Assembly: GCA_019745775.1 (NCBI GenBank)
Contig: JAIESR010000050.1
Coordinates: forward strand, 39,268-103,267
Source of the DNA: Xanthobacteraceae bacterium
GTDB taxonomy: Bacteria; Pseudomonadota; Alphaproteobacteria; Rhizobiales; Xanthobacteraceae
DNA length: 64,000 nt
Direction: 5' to 3'
How positions within the stretch are numbered: position 1 is the first letter of the stretch; each line of letters begins with the position of its first letter. The position numbers were made by a program, and so were the translations under genes. Below are positions 53,959 to 64,000 of this stretch, in pieces. A model generated the notes under the pieces. The model was not told the origin of the DNA, did not search any database, and worked only from the letters and a program-made list of their open reading frames with translations.

Positions 53959-54323
53959 TGGCCAACGATGCGCCGGGCAAAAGGCCGGTCTTCGTTTATC
54001 TCAGCGAAATTCTTGCTGAAATCGAGTTTCTGAAAGCCGCTGCGGCCGGACTTACATTCGAGCAGTACCTGAAATCGGGCGAGAAGCGACGCGCGGTCGA
54101 GCGTTCTCTGGAAATCATCTCGGAAGCGACCCGCGGGATTCCTGAAACAGACCAGGCGCTTCATCCGGACATCCCATGGCGCCGCGTGCAAGACCTCGGC
54201 AACGTCATTCGCCACGCCTATTTCGGACTTGCACAAGAACGCCTGTGGGCGATCATTCAAACGCAGCTTGACAAGCTCGAGCAAGCGGTCCGCCAGCTTC
54301 AATCCCGGCATCCGTCGCGTTGA
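53958..54323 (+). CDS. hepT: HEPN-domain (DUF86) toxin
   Basis: 121 residues, all helical. The C-terminal motif reads LGNVIRHAYFG: the His86 and Tyr88 of the HEPN RX4HXY site are kept but the Arg five residues before His is Gly81, with an Arg at 85 instead. Canonical HEPN RNases use that Arg; a GNxxRHxY version is a known variant. Forms a toxin-antitoxin pair with the upstream gene. Confidence 0.9.
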   Translation: MANDAPGKRPVFVYLSEILAEIEFLKAAAAGLTFEQYLKSGEKRRAVERSLEIISEATRGIPETDQALHPDIPWRRVQDLGNVIRHAYFGLAQERLWAIIQTQLDKLEQAVRQLQSRHPSR

Positions 54324-54327
54324 GCGC

Positions 54328-55710
54328 CTATTCCGCCGCCTGCCGCTCGACCGTGTAGGCCTTGGTGCGGAGCGTGACGAGTTCCTCGGAGGCGGTCGGA
54401 TGCACGGCCATCACCGCGTCGAAATCCGCCTTGGTAGCGTTCATTTTCACCGCGATGCCGACCAGCTGGATCATTTCCCCGGCGTCGGGGCCGGCGATGT
54501 GACAACCCAACACCCGGTCGGACGCCGCGTCGACGATCAGCTTGAAGAACGAGCGCGTGTCGCGCCCCGAGAGCGTCGCCTTCATCGGCCGGAACGAGGT
54601 CTTGTAGACGTCGACCCGCGGATAGCGTTCCGCCGCCTGGGTCTCGGTCAGACCGATAACGCCCAACTCCGGCTCGGAGAACACCGCGGTCGGGACGTCG
54701 GCGTGATCGACCTTCACCGGCTTGCCGCCGAACACGGTATCGGCAAAGGCGTGGCCCTCGCGGATCGCCACCGGCGTGAGGTTGATGCGGTCGGTGACGT
54801 CGCCGACCGCGTAGATGTTCGGCACCGAGGTGCGCGAGAACTCGTCGACCGCGATCGCCCCCCTGGCGAGGGTGACGCCGGCCTTCTCCAGTCCGAGGCC
54901 CTGCACGTTCGGCTTGCGGCCGGTCGCGAACATCACGCAATCGGCCATGAAGGATTCGCGGTCCGACAATTCGACGTCGAGGCCGTGGTCGACCTTCTCG
55001 ATCGCATCGACAGTCTGCTTGCACACGATCTTGATGCCGCGCTTGCCCATTTCAGTGGCAAGGTGATCGCGTATGTCGTTGTCGAAGCCGCGCAGGATCT
55101 GCTCACCGCGATAGACCAGCGTCACCTCGGAACCGAGGCCATGGAAGATGTTGGCGAACTCGACGGCGATATAGCCGCCGCCCTGGATCAGCACGCGCCT
55201 GGGCAGCGCCGGCAGATGGAAGGCTTCGTTCGACGAGATGACATGCTCGATGCCGGCGATCTCGGCGCCGAGATGCGGTGCCGCGCCGGTGGCGATCAGG
55301 ATGGTCTCGGCACGAACCGTCTCGCCGGTGGCGAGGAGCCGCACGGTGTGGGCATCTTCCAGCACCGCCCGGCTCTTCACGATCGCGACCTTGGCGCGCT
55401 CCAGGTTGCTGGTGTACGCCGCCTCGAGCCGCGCGATCTCGCGATCCTTGTTGGCGATCAGCGTCGCCCAGTCGAAAGTAGGCTCGCCTGCCGTCCAGCC
55501 ATACCCGGCAGCATCCTCAAACTCATCGGCGAAGCGCGATGCATAGACCAGGAGCTTCTTCGGCACGCAGCCGCGGATCACGCAGGTGCCCCCGACGCGA
55601 TATTCCTCGGCCACCATCACGCGCGCGCCATGGCCGGACGCGATCCGCGCCGCGCGCACCCCACCGGAGCCCGCGCCGATCACGAACAGGTCAACGTTGT
55701 GGTCAGCCAT
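54328..55710 (-). CDS. gor: glutathione-disulfide reductase
   Basis: 460 residues. FAD-binding GAGSGGVRAARIA, redox disulfide Cys43/Cys48 in GGTCVIRGCVPKK, NADPH-binding GGGYIAVEFANIF and the C-terminal HPTASEE with His437/Glu442. Reduces glutathione disulfide using NADPH in the cytosol. Convergent with the HEPN gene, four bases apart. Confidence 0.96.
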   Translation of the reverse strand: MADHNVDLFVIGAGSGGVRAARIASGHGARVMVAEEYRVGGTCVIRGCVPKKLLVYASRFADEFEDAAGYGWTAGEPTFDWATLIANKDREIARLEAAYTSNLERAKVAIVKSRAVLEDAHTVRLLATGETVRAETILIATGAAPHLGAEIAGIEHVISSNEAFHLPALPRRVLIQGGGYIAVEFANIFHGLGSEVTLVYRGEQILRGFDNDIRDHLATEMGKRGIKIVCKQTVDAIEKVDHGLDVELSDRESFMADCVMFATGRKPNVQGLGLEKAGVTLARGAIAVDEFSRTSVPNIYAVGDVTDRINLTPVAIREGHAFADTVFGGKPVKVDHADVPTAVFSEPELGVIGLTETQAAERYPRVDVYKTSFRPMKATLSGRDTRSFFKLIVDAASDRVLGCHIAGPDAGEMIQLVGIAVKMNATKADFDAVMAVHPTASEELVTLRTKAYTVERQAAE

Positions 55711-55742
55711 GCGAGCGTCCGGCCTCCAAGGTGGCTGCGGCG

Positions 55743-56267
55743 TTACAGATCATGTCCCCGCTTCTTCATCTCGGCGCGGAAGCGCGGGATCACTTCCTCC
55801 GCGAACTTCTCCTGCCAGCCTTGCAACCCGGCCACGGCATCTTCGAAAATCTGCGGCTCCGTTTCGATCACCTTCTTGCCGGTCGCGCTGCGGTAGAACG
55901 TGAGGATATCCTTGAGCTCGGCTTCCGTGAAGCGCGACGCATACAGCCGCGCAACGTTGTTCATCAGCTCGAGCATTCGCGGCGCATAGACCTTGCGCAG
56001 ATTTTCCCCGACCGCGTCCAGATCTTTGCGCAGCGTGGGATTGGTCTGGGCGAGCATGCCCTTGACGCGATCGATCACGGCTGGCACCGCCTGGTTGATA
56101 AGCAAGCCTGTGTTTTTCAGGTCGAGGATTTCGCGCGCCATCTTGATCGCGTTCGCCGATGGCTCCTGCGCGCGCGCCGATGACGCGACAGCGGCCAATG
56201 CAAACGCGAGCAGCGCGGCGCGCATCGCTCCGGCCGCGACGGCGGCGAGATTGATCTTGGCAAACAT
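55743..56267 (-). CDS. DUF2059 exported protein
   Basis: 174 residues. Signal peptide (about 1-33, ending ARA), then helical DUF2059: MNNVARLYASRFTEAELKDILTFYRSATGKKVIE. Role unknown; the domain is common in proteobacterial periplasmic proteins. GAGGAG lies before ATG at 56267. It follows rpiA on the same strand after 40 bases. Confidence 0.88.
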   Translation of the reverse strand: MFAKINLAAVAAGAMRAALLAFALAAVASSARAQEPSANAIKMAREILDLKNTGLLINQAVPAVIDRVKGMLAQTNPTLRKDLDAVGENLRKVYAPRMLELMNNVARLYASRFTEAELKDILTFYRSATGKKVIETEPQIFEDAVAGLQGWQEKFAEEVIPRFRAEMKKRGHDL

Positions 56268-56307
56268 GACGATGCTCCTCTGCGGTCGATAAGTTTGTCG
56301 ATGGCGT

Positions 56308-57006
56308 TCAGGATCGCTCGACCACGCGGACGCCCGCGCTTCCGGCGAGAATAGCGACGGACGCAAGGCCAATGAACAATCCGTGCTCAATGACGCCTGG
56401 TATGGCGCATAGCCGCGCCGCCAGCGCCTTCGGATCGGCGATCCGCTGCAGCGCCCCGTCGAGAATCCAGTGCCCGCCATCCGTGACGAAAGCGTGGCCG
56501 TCTTTGGTACGTCGCAGAACCGCGGGTGCCGGCGAGCCGGTGTCGGCGTAGGCTTTCTCGATTGCGCGCCGCGTCGATTGCAAACCGAACGGCTCGACTT
56601 CGACCGGCAGCGGGAAGCGGCCGAGCATCGGCACCCATTTCGATTCATCGGCGATGACAACCATGCGCGCCGATGCCGACGCCACGATCTTCTCGCGAAG
56701 CAGCGCGCCGCCGCCGCCCTTGATCAGGCTGAGATCGGGTCCGATCTCGTCGGCGCCGTCGACGGTGAGATCGAGCTCCGGCGTCTCGTCCAATGTCGAC
56801 AGCGGCACGCCGACCCGTTCGGCGTCGCGCCGCGTCGCGTCTGAGGTCGGCACGCCCACGACCTCAAGGCCGGCGCGCACCCGCTCGCCAAGCAGCTCGA
56901 CGAAATGCCTGGCCGTGGAGCCGGTGCCGAGGCCGAGCCGCATGCCCGGGCGGACGTAGTCGATCGCACGAGCGGCCGCGGCACGTTTTTGCGCGTCAGG
57001 ATCCAT
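56308..57006 (-). CDS. rpiA: ribose-5-phosphate isomerase A
   Basis: 232 residues. RpiA motifs [21 protein letters not shown] with the catalytic Asp and [14 protein letters not shown] with the catalytic Lys region. Interconverts ribose-5-phosphate and ribulose-5-phosphate. ATG at 57006 is preferred over TTG at 57045. Divergent from gph. Confidence 0.95.
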   Translation of the reverse strand: MDPDAQKRAAAARAIDYVRPGMRLGLGTGSTARHFVELLGERVRAGLEVVGVPTSDATRRDAERVGVPLSTLDETPELDLTVDGADEIGPDLSLIKGGGGALLREKIVASASARMVVIADESKWVPMLGRFPLPVEVEPFGLQSTRRAIEKAYADTGSPAPAVLRRTKDGHAFVTDGGHWILDGALQRIADPKALAARLCAIPGVIEHGLFIGLASVAILAGSAGVRVVERS

Positions 57007-57149
57007 TGCGAAATCGGCCGGCCCTGCGGTTCGGTTGGCGTACAAAGGCTCGCTTTATCTAGCGTTGATCGGGGGGCAGGCATAGTCCTGGGGCAGCGGT
57101 TGTCCCGCGGCCGCTTGCCATTCGCCATGACGCCCGGTAGCGATCGGCC

Positions 57150-57863
57150 ATGACCTCCCGCCCCGCGATTTCCCCCCTCGTCGTCTTCGATCTCGATGGC
57201 ACGCTGGTCGATACCGCGCCCGACCTGGTCGCGACCCTTAACGTCATCCTGGCGCGCGAGGGCCTGCCGCCGGTCGACTACGAGGCGGCGCGCAACATGG
57301 TCGGCGGCGGCGCCCGCGTGATGCTCGAGCGGGGCTTGGCGGCTTCCGGTAAGAACCTTCCGACGCCTGCGGTCGATGCGTTGACGCGCGATTTCGTCGA
57401 GCACTACGCCGCGCACATCGCCGATACGTCGCGACCGTTTCCCGGCGTCGAGGCGGCACTCGATGCGCTTGCGGAACGCGGCTGCCGGTTCGCGGTATGC
57501 ACCAACAAGCTCGAATGGCTCTCCGTCCGCCTGCTCGACGCGCTCAACCTGTCGAAGCGGTTTGGCGCCATCTGCGGCTCCGACACGTTCGGCGTCAGCA
57601 AACCCGACCCTGAGATCCTGCGCCGCACGATCGCCCGGGCGAGCGCGGGGAACGGCGGCGCGGTGATGGTCGGTGACTCCTTCATGGACATTGCCACCGC
57701 CCGCGCGGCTTCCATCCCGGTGATCGCCGTTGATTTTGGGTATACGGATACCCCCGTGGCGGCGCTCGCACCGGACCGGGTCATCAGCCGGTTTGCCGAT
57801 CTTCCGGAGGCGGTTCGTGCCCTGGTCGGGGCCCCCAGGGCCGAATTCCAAACGAACGGTTAA
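57150..57863 (+). CDS. gph: phosphoglycolate phosphatase (HAD)
   Basis: 237 residues. HAD motif I Asp14-X-Asp16 in VFDLDGTLVDT, motif II in CTNKLEW, and motif III/IV in VGDSFMDIATAR. Dephosphorylates 2-phosphoglycolate made by DNA repair or photorespiration. Related HAD phosphatases of other specificity cannot be excluded. Confidence 0.85.
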   Translation: MTSRPAISPLVVFDLDGTLVDTAPDLVATLNVILAREGLPPVDYEAARNMVGGGARVMLERGLAASGKNLPTPAVDALTRDFVEHYAAHIADTSRPFPGVEAALDALAERGCRFAVCTNKLEWLSVRLLDALNLSKRFGAICGSDTFGVSKPDPEILRRTIARASAGNGGAVMVGDSFMDIATARAASIPVIAVDFGYTDTPVAALAPDRVISRFADLPEAVRALVGAPRAEFQTNG

Positions 57864-58020
57864 TCCCGAAATTCACCTTGCTGTTGCCCCACTTAGAGGG
57901 AAATAGTAGCACTCGCCGTGAGCTTGCGCCGCCGGTGGCGCTGTTGCGCGCCCGCAGACCCGCTCGTATGGTTACCTGGGGACAAGACGGCGGTATGCCG
58001 TCGCAATGGTGGGTACGACC

Positions 58021-58536
58021 ATGAGCCGAGTTATTGCCATTGCGGCATGTGGCCTCCTCGTTGCCGCGTGTTCGATGTCGATGCCGAGTCTCGATTTCTT
58101 CCGGTCAGGGCCGGCTACGGAAGTCCTGCGGATTGAATCCGAGCCGCCCGGCGCGGATGCCCGTACCGCTGAAGGCCAATCCTGCCGGACACCGTGCGAG
58201 TTGACTGTCCCCGCGACCGGCGAGGTTGCGATCTCGTTCGCGCTGCAGGGCTACGCCCCGCAGACCATCAACGTTCGCGCCGAAGCACCGCCGGCTGCGA
58301 GCTATGCCGAAGCCGCGCCAGCGACGCGGATGCAGCCGAACCCGGTCTATGCGGAACTGACGCCGGCAGGGCCGCAGCGCCAGAAGAAGAAGAGCGCACC
58401 GCCGAAGAAGAATGTCGCGTCCAAGCGCGCGGCACCGGACGGCGAACCTGGCCCGCCGCCTTCCGCTCCAAAGCAGGACCCGGCGAGCGCCTATCCGTCG
58501 AACTATCCCTGGCCGCCGCCCCCGCCGGCACAATAG
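58021..58536 (+). CDS. PEGA-like predicted lipoprotein
   Basis: 171 residues. The N-terminus ends in a lipobox LVAAC. A small domain follows (LRIESEPPGADART, PCELTVPATGEVAISFALQGY), resembling the PEGA motif, then a Lys/Ala/Pro-rich tail ending PWPPPPPAQ. ATG at 58006 would extend it by five residues. Function unknown. Confidence 0.7.
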   Translation: MSRVIAIAACGLLVAACSMSMPSLDFFRSGPATEVLRIESEPPGADARTAEGQSCRTPCELTVPATGEVAISFALQGYAPQTINVRAEAPPAASYAEAAPATRMQPNPVYAELTPAGPQRQKKKSAPPKKNVASKRAAPDGEPGPPPSAPKQDPASAYPSNYPWPPPPPAQ

Positions 58537-58580
58537 CGCAACCGTGATCGGGCGGCCGCCGCTTTAGGCCTCGGCATCGG

Positions 58581-58666
58581 GGTATGGACGCTCTGGCCGA
58601 TATCCGCCAGAGTCCCCAAGTATAGCTTTAAGGATAGCCCGCGCCGTGGGGCGGATAACGCGGGCT
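58581..58666 (+). promoter_or_regulatory. structured leader of moaA, possible riboswitch
   Basis: Two stem-loops lie upstream of moaA: CTCTGGC (58591-58597)/GCCAGAG (58606-58612), flanked by GGGG and CCCC, and AGCCCGCG (58636-58643)/CGCGGGCT (58659-58666). moaA leaders can carry molybdenum-cofactor riboswitches; I cannot verify the consensus by eye. Confidence 0.35.
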
Positions 58667-58701
58667 GAAAGGCGCCCCGGCACGACCGATGGAAGGTTTG
58701 A

Positions 58702-59730
58702 ATGACGCAGGCAGTATCAGAGTTCGAGGTTCGGCGGCCGCTGATCGATCCGTTTGCGCGCGCGATTACATATCTGCGCGTCTCGGTGACGGATCGCTGC
58801 GATTTTCGCTGCGTCTACTGCATGTCCGAGAACATGAACTTCCTGCCCAAGGCGGACCTGCTCACGCTCGAGGAACTCGACCGGCTGTGCAGCGCCTTCG
58901 TCGCGCGCGGCGTGCGCAAGCTCCGCCTCACCGGCGGCGAGCCGCTGGTGCGGCGCGGCATCATGACGCTCGTCGGTTCCCTCTCCCGCCACCTCGCCGC
59001 GGGCGATCTCGACGAGCTGACGCTGACCACCAATGGCTCGCAGCTTTCGAAATACGCGCGCGAACTCGCGGGTCATGGCATCAAGCGCGTCAACGTCTCG
59101 CTCGATACCCTCGATGCGGACAAGTTCCGCGCCATCACGCGCTGGGGCGATCTCGACAAGGTGATCGCCGGCATCGACGCGGCGCAGGACGCGGGGCTGC
59201 GCGTCAAGATCAATGCGGTCGCCCTCAAGGGCGTCAACGAGGACGAGATCGCGGGCCTGGTCGAATGGGCGCACGGCCGTGACATGGAACTCACCCTGAT
59301 CGAGGTGATGCCGCTCGGCGACGTCGGCGAGGGCCGGCTCGACCAGTACCTGCCGCTGTCGATCGTGCGGGCGCGTCTCGCGGAGCGCTATACGCTCGAA
59401 GACATCCCCTATCGCACCGGCGGGCCGGCACGCTACGTGCGGGTCGCGGAGACCGGCGGCACGCTCGGCTTCATCACGCCCCTCACCCACAATTTCTGCG
59501 AATCCTGCAACCGCGTGCGGATCACCTGCACCGGCACGCTCTACATGTGCCTCGGCCAGGAGGACGCCGCCGACCTGCGCACGCCGCTGCGCGCGTCGGA
59601 GGCGAACGCGCTGCTCGATGCCGCCATCGACGAAGCGATCGCGCGCAAGCCCAAGGGCCATGATTTCATCATCGACCGCCGCCACCAGCGACCGGCGGTG
59701 GCGCGCCATATGAGCGTGACCGGGGGTTGA
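58702..59730 (+). CDS. moaA: GTP 3',8-cyclase MoaA
   Basis: 342 residues. Radical-SAM cluster Cys33-X3-Cys37-X2-Cys40 and the second cluster Cys266-X2-Cys269-X13-Cys283, plus the C-terminal GG tail needed for activity. Makes the cyclic pyranopterin precursor of molybdenum cofactor. GGAAGG precedes ATG at 58702. The other moa genes are not in the window. Confidence 0.97.
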   Translation: MTQAVSEFEVRRPLIDPFARAITYLRVSVTDRCDFRCVYCMSENMNFLPKADLLTLEELDRLCSAFVARGVRKLRLTGGEPLVRRGIMTLVGSLSRHLAAGDLDELTLTTNGSQLSKYARELAGHGIKRVNVSLDTLDADKFRAITRWGDLDKVIAGIDAAQDAGLRVKINAVALKGVNEDEIAGLVEWAHGRDMELTLIEVMPLGDVGEGRLDQYLPLSIVRARLAERYTLEDIPYRTGGPARYVRVAETGGTLGFITPLTHNFCESCNRVRITCTGTLYMCLGQEDAADLRTPLRASEANALLDAAIDEAIARKPKGHDFIIDRRHQRPAVARHMSVTGG

Positions 59731-59957
59731 TCTGCGATCGCCCGGCGTCGCGTCTTGCAGCCGCGATCGTCGCCGCGGCGGGCTCCAATATCCACGATCA
59801 CCCCGCGGAGACCCTGTAAGGCTCCCTGGCCGCTAAAGCTCTTGGCCGGCAAGACTCTTGCCCCCAATACTCTTGGCCGATGTGCGCAATTCGGCGATAA
59901 CTGACGCGCAGGGAACCGAAGCCGGCGACGCCGGCACCGGACCAGAGGGATTAGGAC

Positions 59958-60497
59958 TTGCGCGGGCTCTTGAGAGCAAGCCGCATCATCGACGCGGTGA
60001 ACGACCAGTTCGGAAGGCTCGCCAATTGGCTTGTGCTGTTCGCCTGCCTGATCTCCACCGGCAACGCCATCGCGCGCTACGCTTTCGACATCGGCTCGAA
60101 CGCCTGGCTCGAGGTGCAGTGGTACATGTTCGCGGCGATGGTGTTCTTTGGCGCCCCCTATGTGCTCAAGGTGAACGAGCACGTGCGCGTCGACGTCATC
60201 TATTCGGCGCTGTCCGAGCGGACACGGATCTGGATCGACATCCTCGGCACCATCGTCTTCCTGCTGCCGTTCTGCGCCGTGCTCATCTATTTCACCTGGC
60301 CATGGTTCGTGGATTCCTGGAGCATCGGCGAGATGTCGTCGAACGCCGGCGGCCTGATCCGCTGGCCGGTGAAGCTCGTGCTGCCGCTCGGCTTCGCGCT
60401 GTTGGCGCTACAGGGCATCTCCGAGCTGATCAAGCGCATCGCCGCCCTCACCGACAATTACCGGCTTGAATATCAATACGAGACGCCGCTGCAATGA
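59958..60497 (+). CDS. dctQ: TRAP transporter small permease (DctQ)
   Basis: 179 residues with four transmembrane helices, including LVLFACLISTGNAIARYAF and EVQWYMFAAMVFFGAPYVLK with the DctQ family pattern. TTG at 59958 follows a GAGGGATTAGGA stretch. The stop overlaps the DctM start (ATGA). Subunit of a secondary transporter for organic acids. Confidence 0.9.
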   Translation: MRGLLRASRIIDAVNDQFGRLANWLVLFACLISTGNAIARYAFDIGSNAWLEVQWYMFAAMVFFGAPYVLKVNEHVRVDVIYSALSERTRIWIDILGTIVFLLPFCAVLIYFTWPWFVDSWSIGEMSSNAGGLIRWPVKLVLPLGFALLALQGISELIKRIAALTDNYRLEYQYETPLQ

Positions 60498-61927
60498 TCG
60501 AATTCATCCGCAGCAACATGGCGCCCCTGATGTTCGCGGGGCTGATCGTTTTCATGTTGTTCGGCTATCCGGCGGCATTTTCGGTCGCCGCCGTCGGGCT
60601 CCTGTTCGGCTTCATCGGAATCGAGCTGGGTCTGATCGAGCCGAACTTCCTCGGCAATCTGGTCTACCAGGTCTACTCCATCGTTTCGGACGAGTACGGC
60701 GCGCTGCTGCTTGCGATCCCGTTCTTCACGTTCATGGGCGCGATCCTCGAGCGCAGCGGCCTCGCCGAGGATCTCCTTGATTCGATCGGGCAATTGTTCG
60801 GGCCGGTGCGCGGCGGCCTCTCCTACGCGGTGATCTTCGTCGGCGCCATCCTCGGCGCCATCACCGGCACGATCGCCGCGTCGGTGATCGCGATGGCGGT
60901 GATCGCGCTGCCGATGATGCTGCGCTACGGTTACTCCACCCGCCACGCTACCGGCGTGATCGCCGCATCCGGCACCATCACGCAACTCATTCCGCCGTCG
61001 CTGGTGCTGATCGTGCTCGCCGGGGTGCTCAACCAATCCGTCGGCGCCATGTATGCCGGCGCGATCGGGCCGAGCCTGATCCAGATCGGGCTGTTCTGCG
61101 GCTGGGTGCTGATCGTGAGCTTGATCTGGCCCAAGTCCGTGCCGGCGCTGCCGCCTGAAGCACGCACGCTGCGCGGCTGGGCGCTTGCAAAAAAATGCCT
61201 GCGCGGCATCGTGCCGTCGCTCGGTCTGATGTTTCTGGTGCTCGGCACGATCTATCTCGGACTTGCGACGCCGACCGAAGCGGGCGCCATGGGCGCTGTG
61301 GGCTCGCTGCTGCTCGCGGCGGTCAACCGCCGGCTGACCTGGCCGCTCACCTATCAGGCGATGTCGAGCACCATGCGCCTCACCGCGATGGTCGTGTTCA
61401 TCCTGATCGGCGCGCGTGTGTTCAGCCTGGTGTTCCAAGGCGTCGGTGGAAAAGTCTGGATCGAAGATTGGCTGACCTCGCTGCCCGGCGGCGTGATCGG
61501 CTTCCTGATCTTCGTCAACATCTTCATTTTTGTTCTGGCGTTCTTTCTCGATTTCTTCGAGATCGCCTTCATCGTCATCCCGTTGCTGGCGCCGGTCGCC
61601 GCCAAGCTCGGGATCGATCTCGTCTGGTTTGGGCTCATGATCTGCGCCAACATGCAGACGAGCTTCATGCACCCGCCGTTCGGCTTTGCGCTGTTCTATC
61701 TGCGCGGCGTGGCGCCACCGACGGTACGCACCGCTGACATCTATTGGGGCGCGGTCCCGTGGGTGATGTTGCAGGTGATCCTGGTGGCGATCCTGATCTT
61801 CTGGCCGCAGTCGGTGACCTACTGGATCGACCGCCCGGCCAAGATCGATCCGTCGACGATCAAGATCGACCTGCCGCTGCCGGACCTCCCGCCCCCGCCG
61901 ATCGAACTCGACCCGCCGCGACGCTAG
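60494..61927 (+). CDS. dctM: TRAP transporter large permease (DctM)
   Basis: 477 residues, about 12 transmembrane helices. DctM features: AIPFFTFMGAILERSGLAEDLL, GAITGTIAASVIAMAVIALP and LATPTEAGAMGAVG. A proline-rich tail ends the protein. Imports a solute supplied by a DctP protein using the ion gradient. Confidence 0.95.
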   Translation: MIEFIRSNMAPLMFAGLIVFMLFGYPAAFSVAAVGLLFGFIGIELGLIEPNFLGNLVYQVYSIVSDEYGALLLAIPFFTFMGAILERSGLAEDLLDSIGQLFGPVRGGLSYAVIFVGAILGAITGTIAASVIAMAVIALPMMLRYGYSTRHATGVIAASGTITQLIPPSLVLIVLAGVLNQSVGAMYAGAIGPSLIQIGLFCGWVLIVSLIWPKSVPALPPEARTLRGWALAKKCLRGIVPSLGLMFLVLGTIYLGLATPTEAGAMGAVGSLLLAAVNRRLTWPLTYQAMSSTMRLTAMVVFILIGARVFSLVFQGVGGKVWIEDWLTSLPGGVIGFLIFVNIFIFVLAFFLDFFEIAFIVIPLLAPVAAKLGIDLVWFGLMICANMQTSFMHPPFGFALFYLRGVAPPTVRTADIYWGAVPWVMLQVILVAILIFWPQSVTYWIDRPAKIDPSTIKIDLPLPDLPPPPIELDPPRR

Positions 61928-61993
61928 ACAGCCCGGCGACACATCCGAGCGGCTGTGCGGCCGCCATCGAGCGCAACTGACGCAGCCGCCGCG

Positions 61994-63085
<1,092 letters not shown>

Positions 63086-63167
63086 TGCGATGTCCTCCGC
63101 TGATCCAGGTAGCCAAGCGCCCCGCACGCGACGATGACCGAAAAATACGGCAACAAAATCGGAGCTG

Positions 63168-64000
<833 letters not shown>

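Noticed and set aside
59820..59885. Three CTCTTGGCCG-like words before dctQ
   Set aside because: Spacing is irregular and copies are short; probably chance in a GC-rich gap.
60473..61942. Long open frame antisense to DctM
   Set aside because: It is composed of His/Gln/Arg/Asp-rich sequence typical of GC-rich shadow frames and is fully explained by the transporter on the + strand.

Overview
The window is 64 kb of GC-rich, gene-dense chromosomal DNA from an alphaproteobacterium. It is most likely a member of the Hyphomicrobiales (Rhizobiales) close to the Bradyrhizobium/Rhodopseudomonas/Xanthobacteraceae group. Supporting signs are a complete acpXL-fabZ-fabF-fabF-adh-lpxXL cluster for very-long-chain fatty acid addition to lipid A, a TctC/Bug-type binding protein, a DUF2865 protein, an MmsA, and several families of intergenic palindromic repeats typical of this group. 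I see no tRNA, rRNA, CRISPR array, insertion sequence, prophage or replication origin.

Layout. 0-6 kb: end of a GlcG/HbpS-like gene with a clear terminator, a small basic protein, an orphan TctC-type binding protein, a PNPOx-family protein, a DRHyd/TPR-S (MAP3K TRAF-binding-like, DUF4071) protein, a carboxymuconolactone decarboxylase-like protein, a PCu(A)C copper chaperone and a DedA/VTT membrane protein. 6-11.4 kb: a small membrane protein, an RlpA-like protein, a PhnD-PhnC-PhnE-PhnE ABC importer without C-P lyase genes, and a second HbpS-like protein. 11.5-18 kb: fatty acid desaturase followed by the lipid A VLCFA cluster. 18-28 kb: PotF-like binding protein, rhodanese, GDYXXLXY/DUF2157 pair, Kup potassium transporter, MotB/MotA pair, MmsA and a glutathione S-transferase. 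28-34 kb: small coiled-coil and lipoprotein genes, PssA and Psd for phosphatidylethanolamine synthesis, and an Atm1-type ABC exporter. 34-42 kb: LOG-family protein, a divergent binding protein/amidohydrolase pair, a Tyr/Pro-rich secreted protein, and a tightly packed operon cysS-GNAT-two tiny membrane proteins-cimA. 42-53.5 kb: MarR regulator with maleylacetoacetate isomerase and an EamA transporter, DUF2865 and NHL-repeat proteins, NAD synthetase, diacylglycerol kinase, an outer-membrane barrel candidate, a DODA-type dioxygenase and class II DAHP synthase. 53.6-64 kb: MNT/HEPN toxin-antitoxin pair, glutathione reductase, DUF2059 protein, RpiA, phosphoglycolate phosphatase, PEGA-like lipoprotein, MoaA with a structured leader, a TRAP transporter, and the start-proximal cut of an Mrp/ApbC ATPase.

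Most of the window is housekeeping and envelope biology: lipid A acylation, phospholipid synthesis, copper and glutathione redox functions, and high-affinity solute uptake. The items most worth follow-up are the DRHyd/TPR-S + PNPOx gene pair, two 33-38 residue membrane proteins embedded in the cysS-cimA operon, the ketosynthase of the acpXL cluster that lacks its nucleophilic cysteine, and a nested-palindrome mobile repeat present twice.
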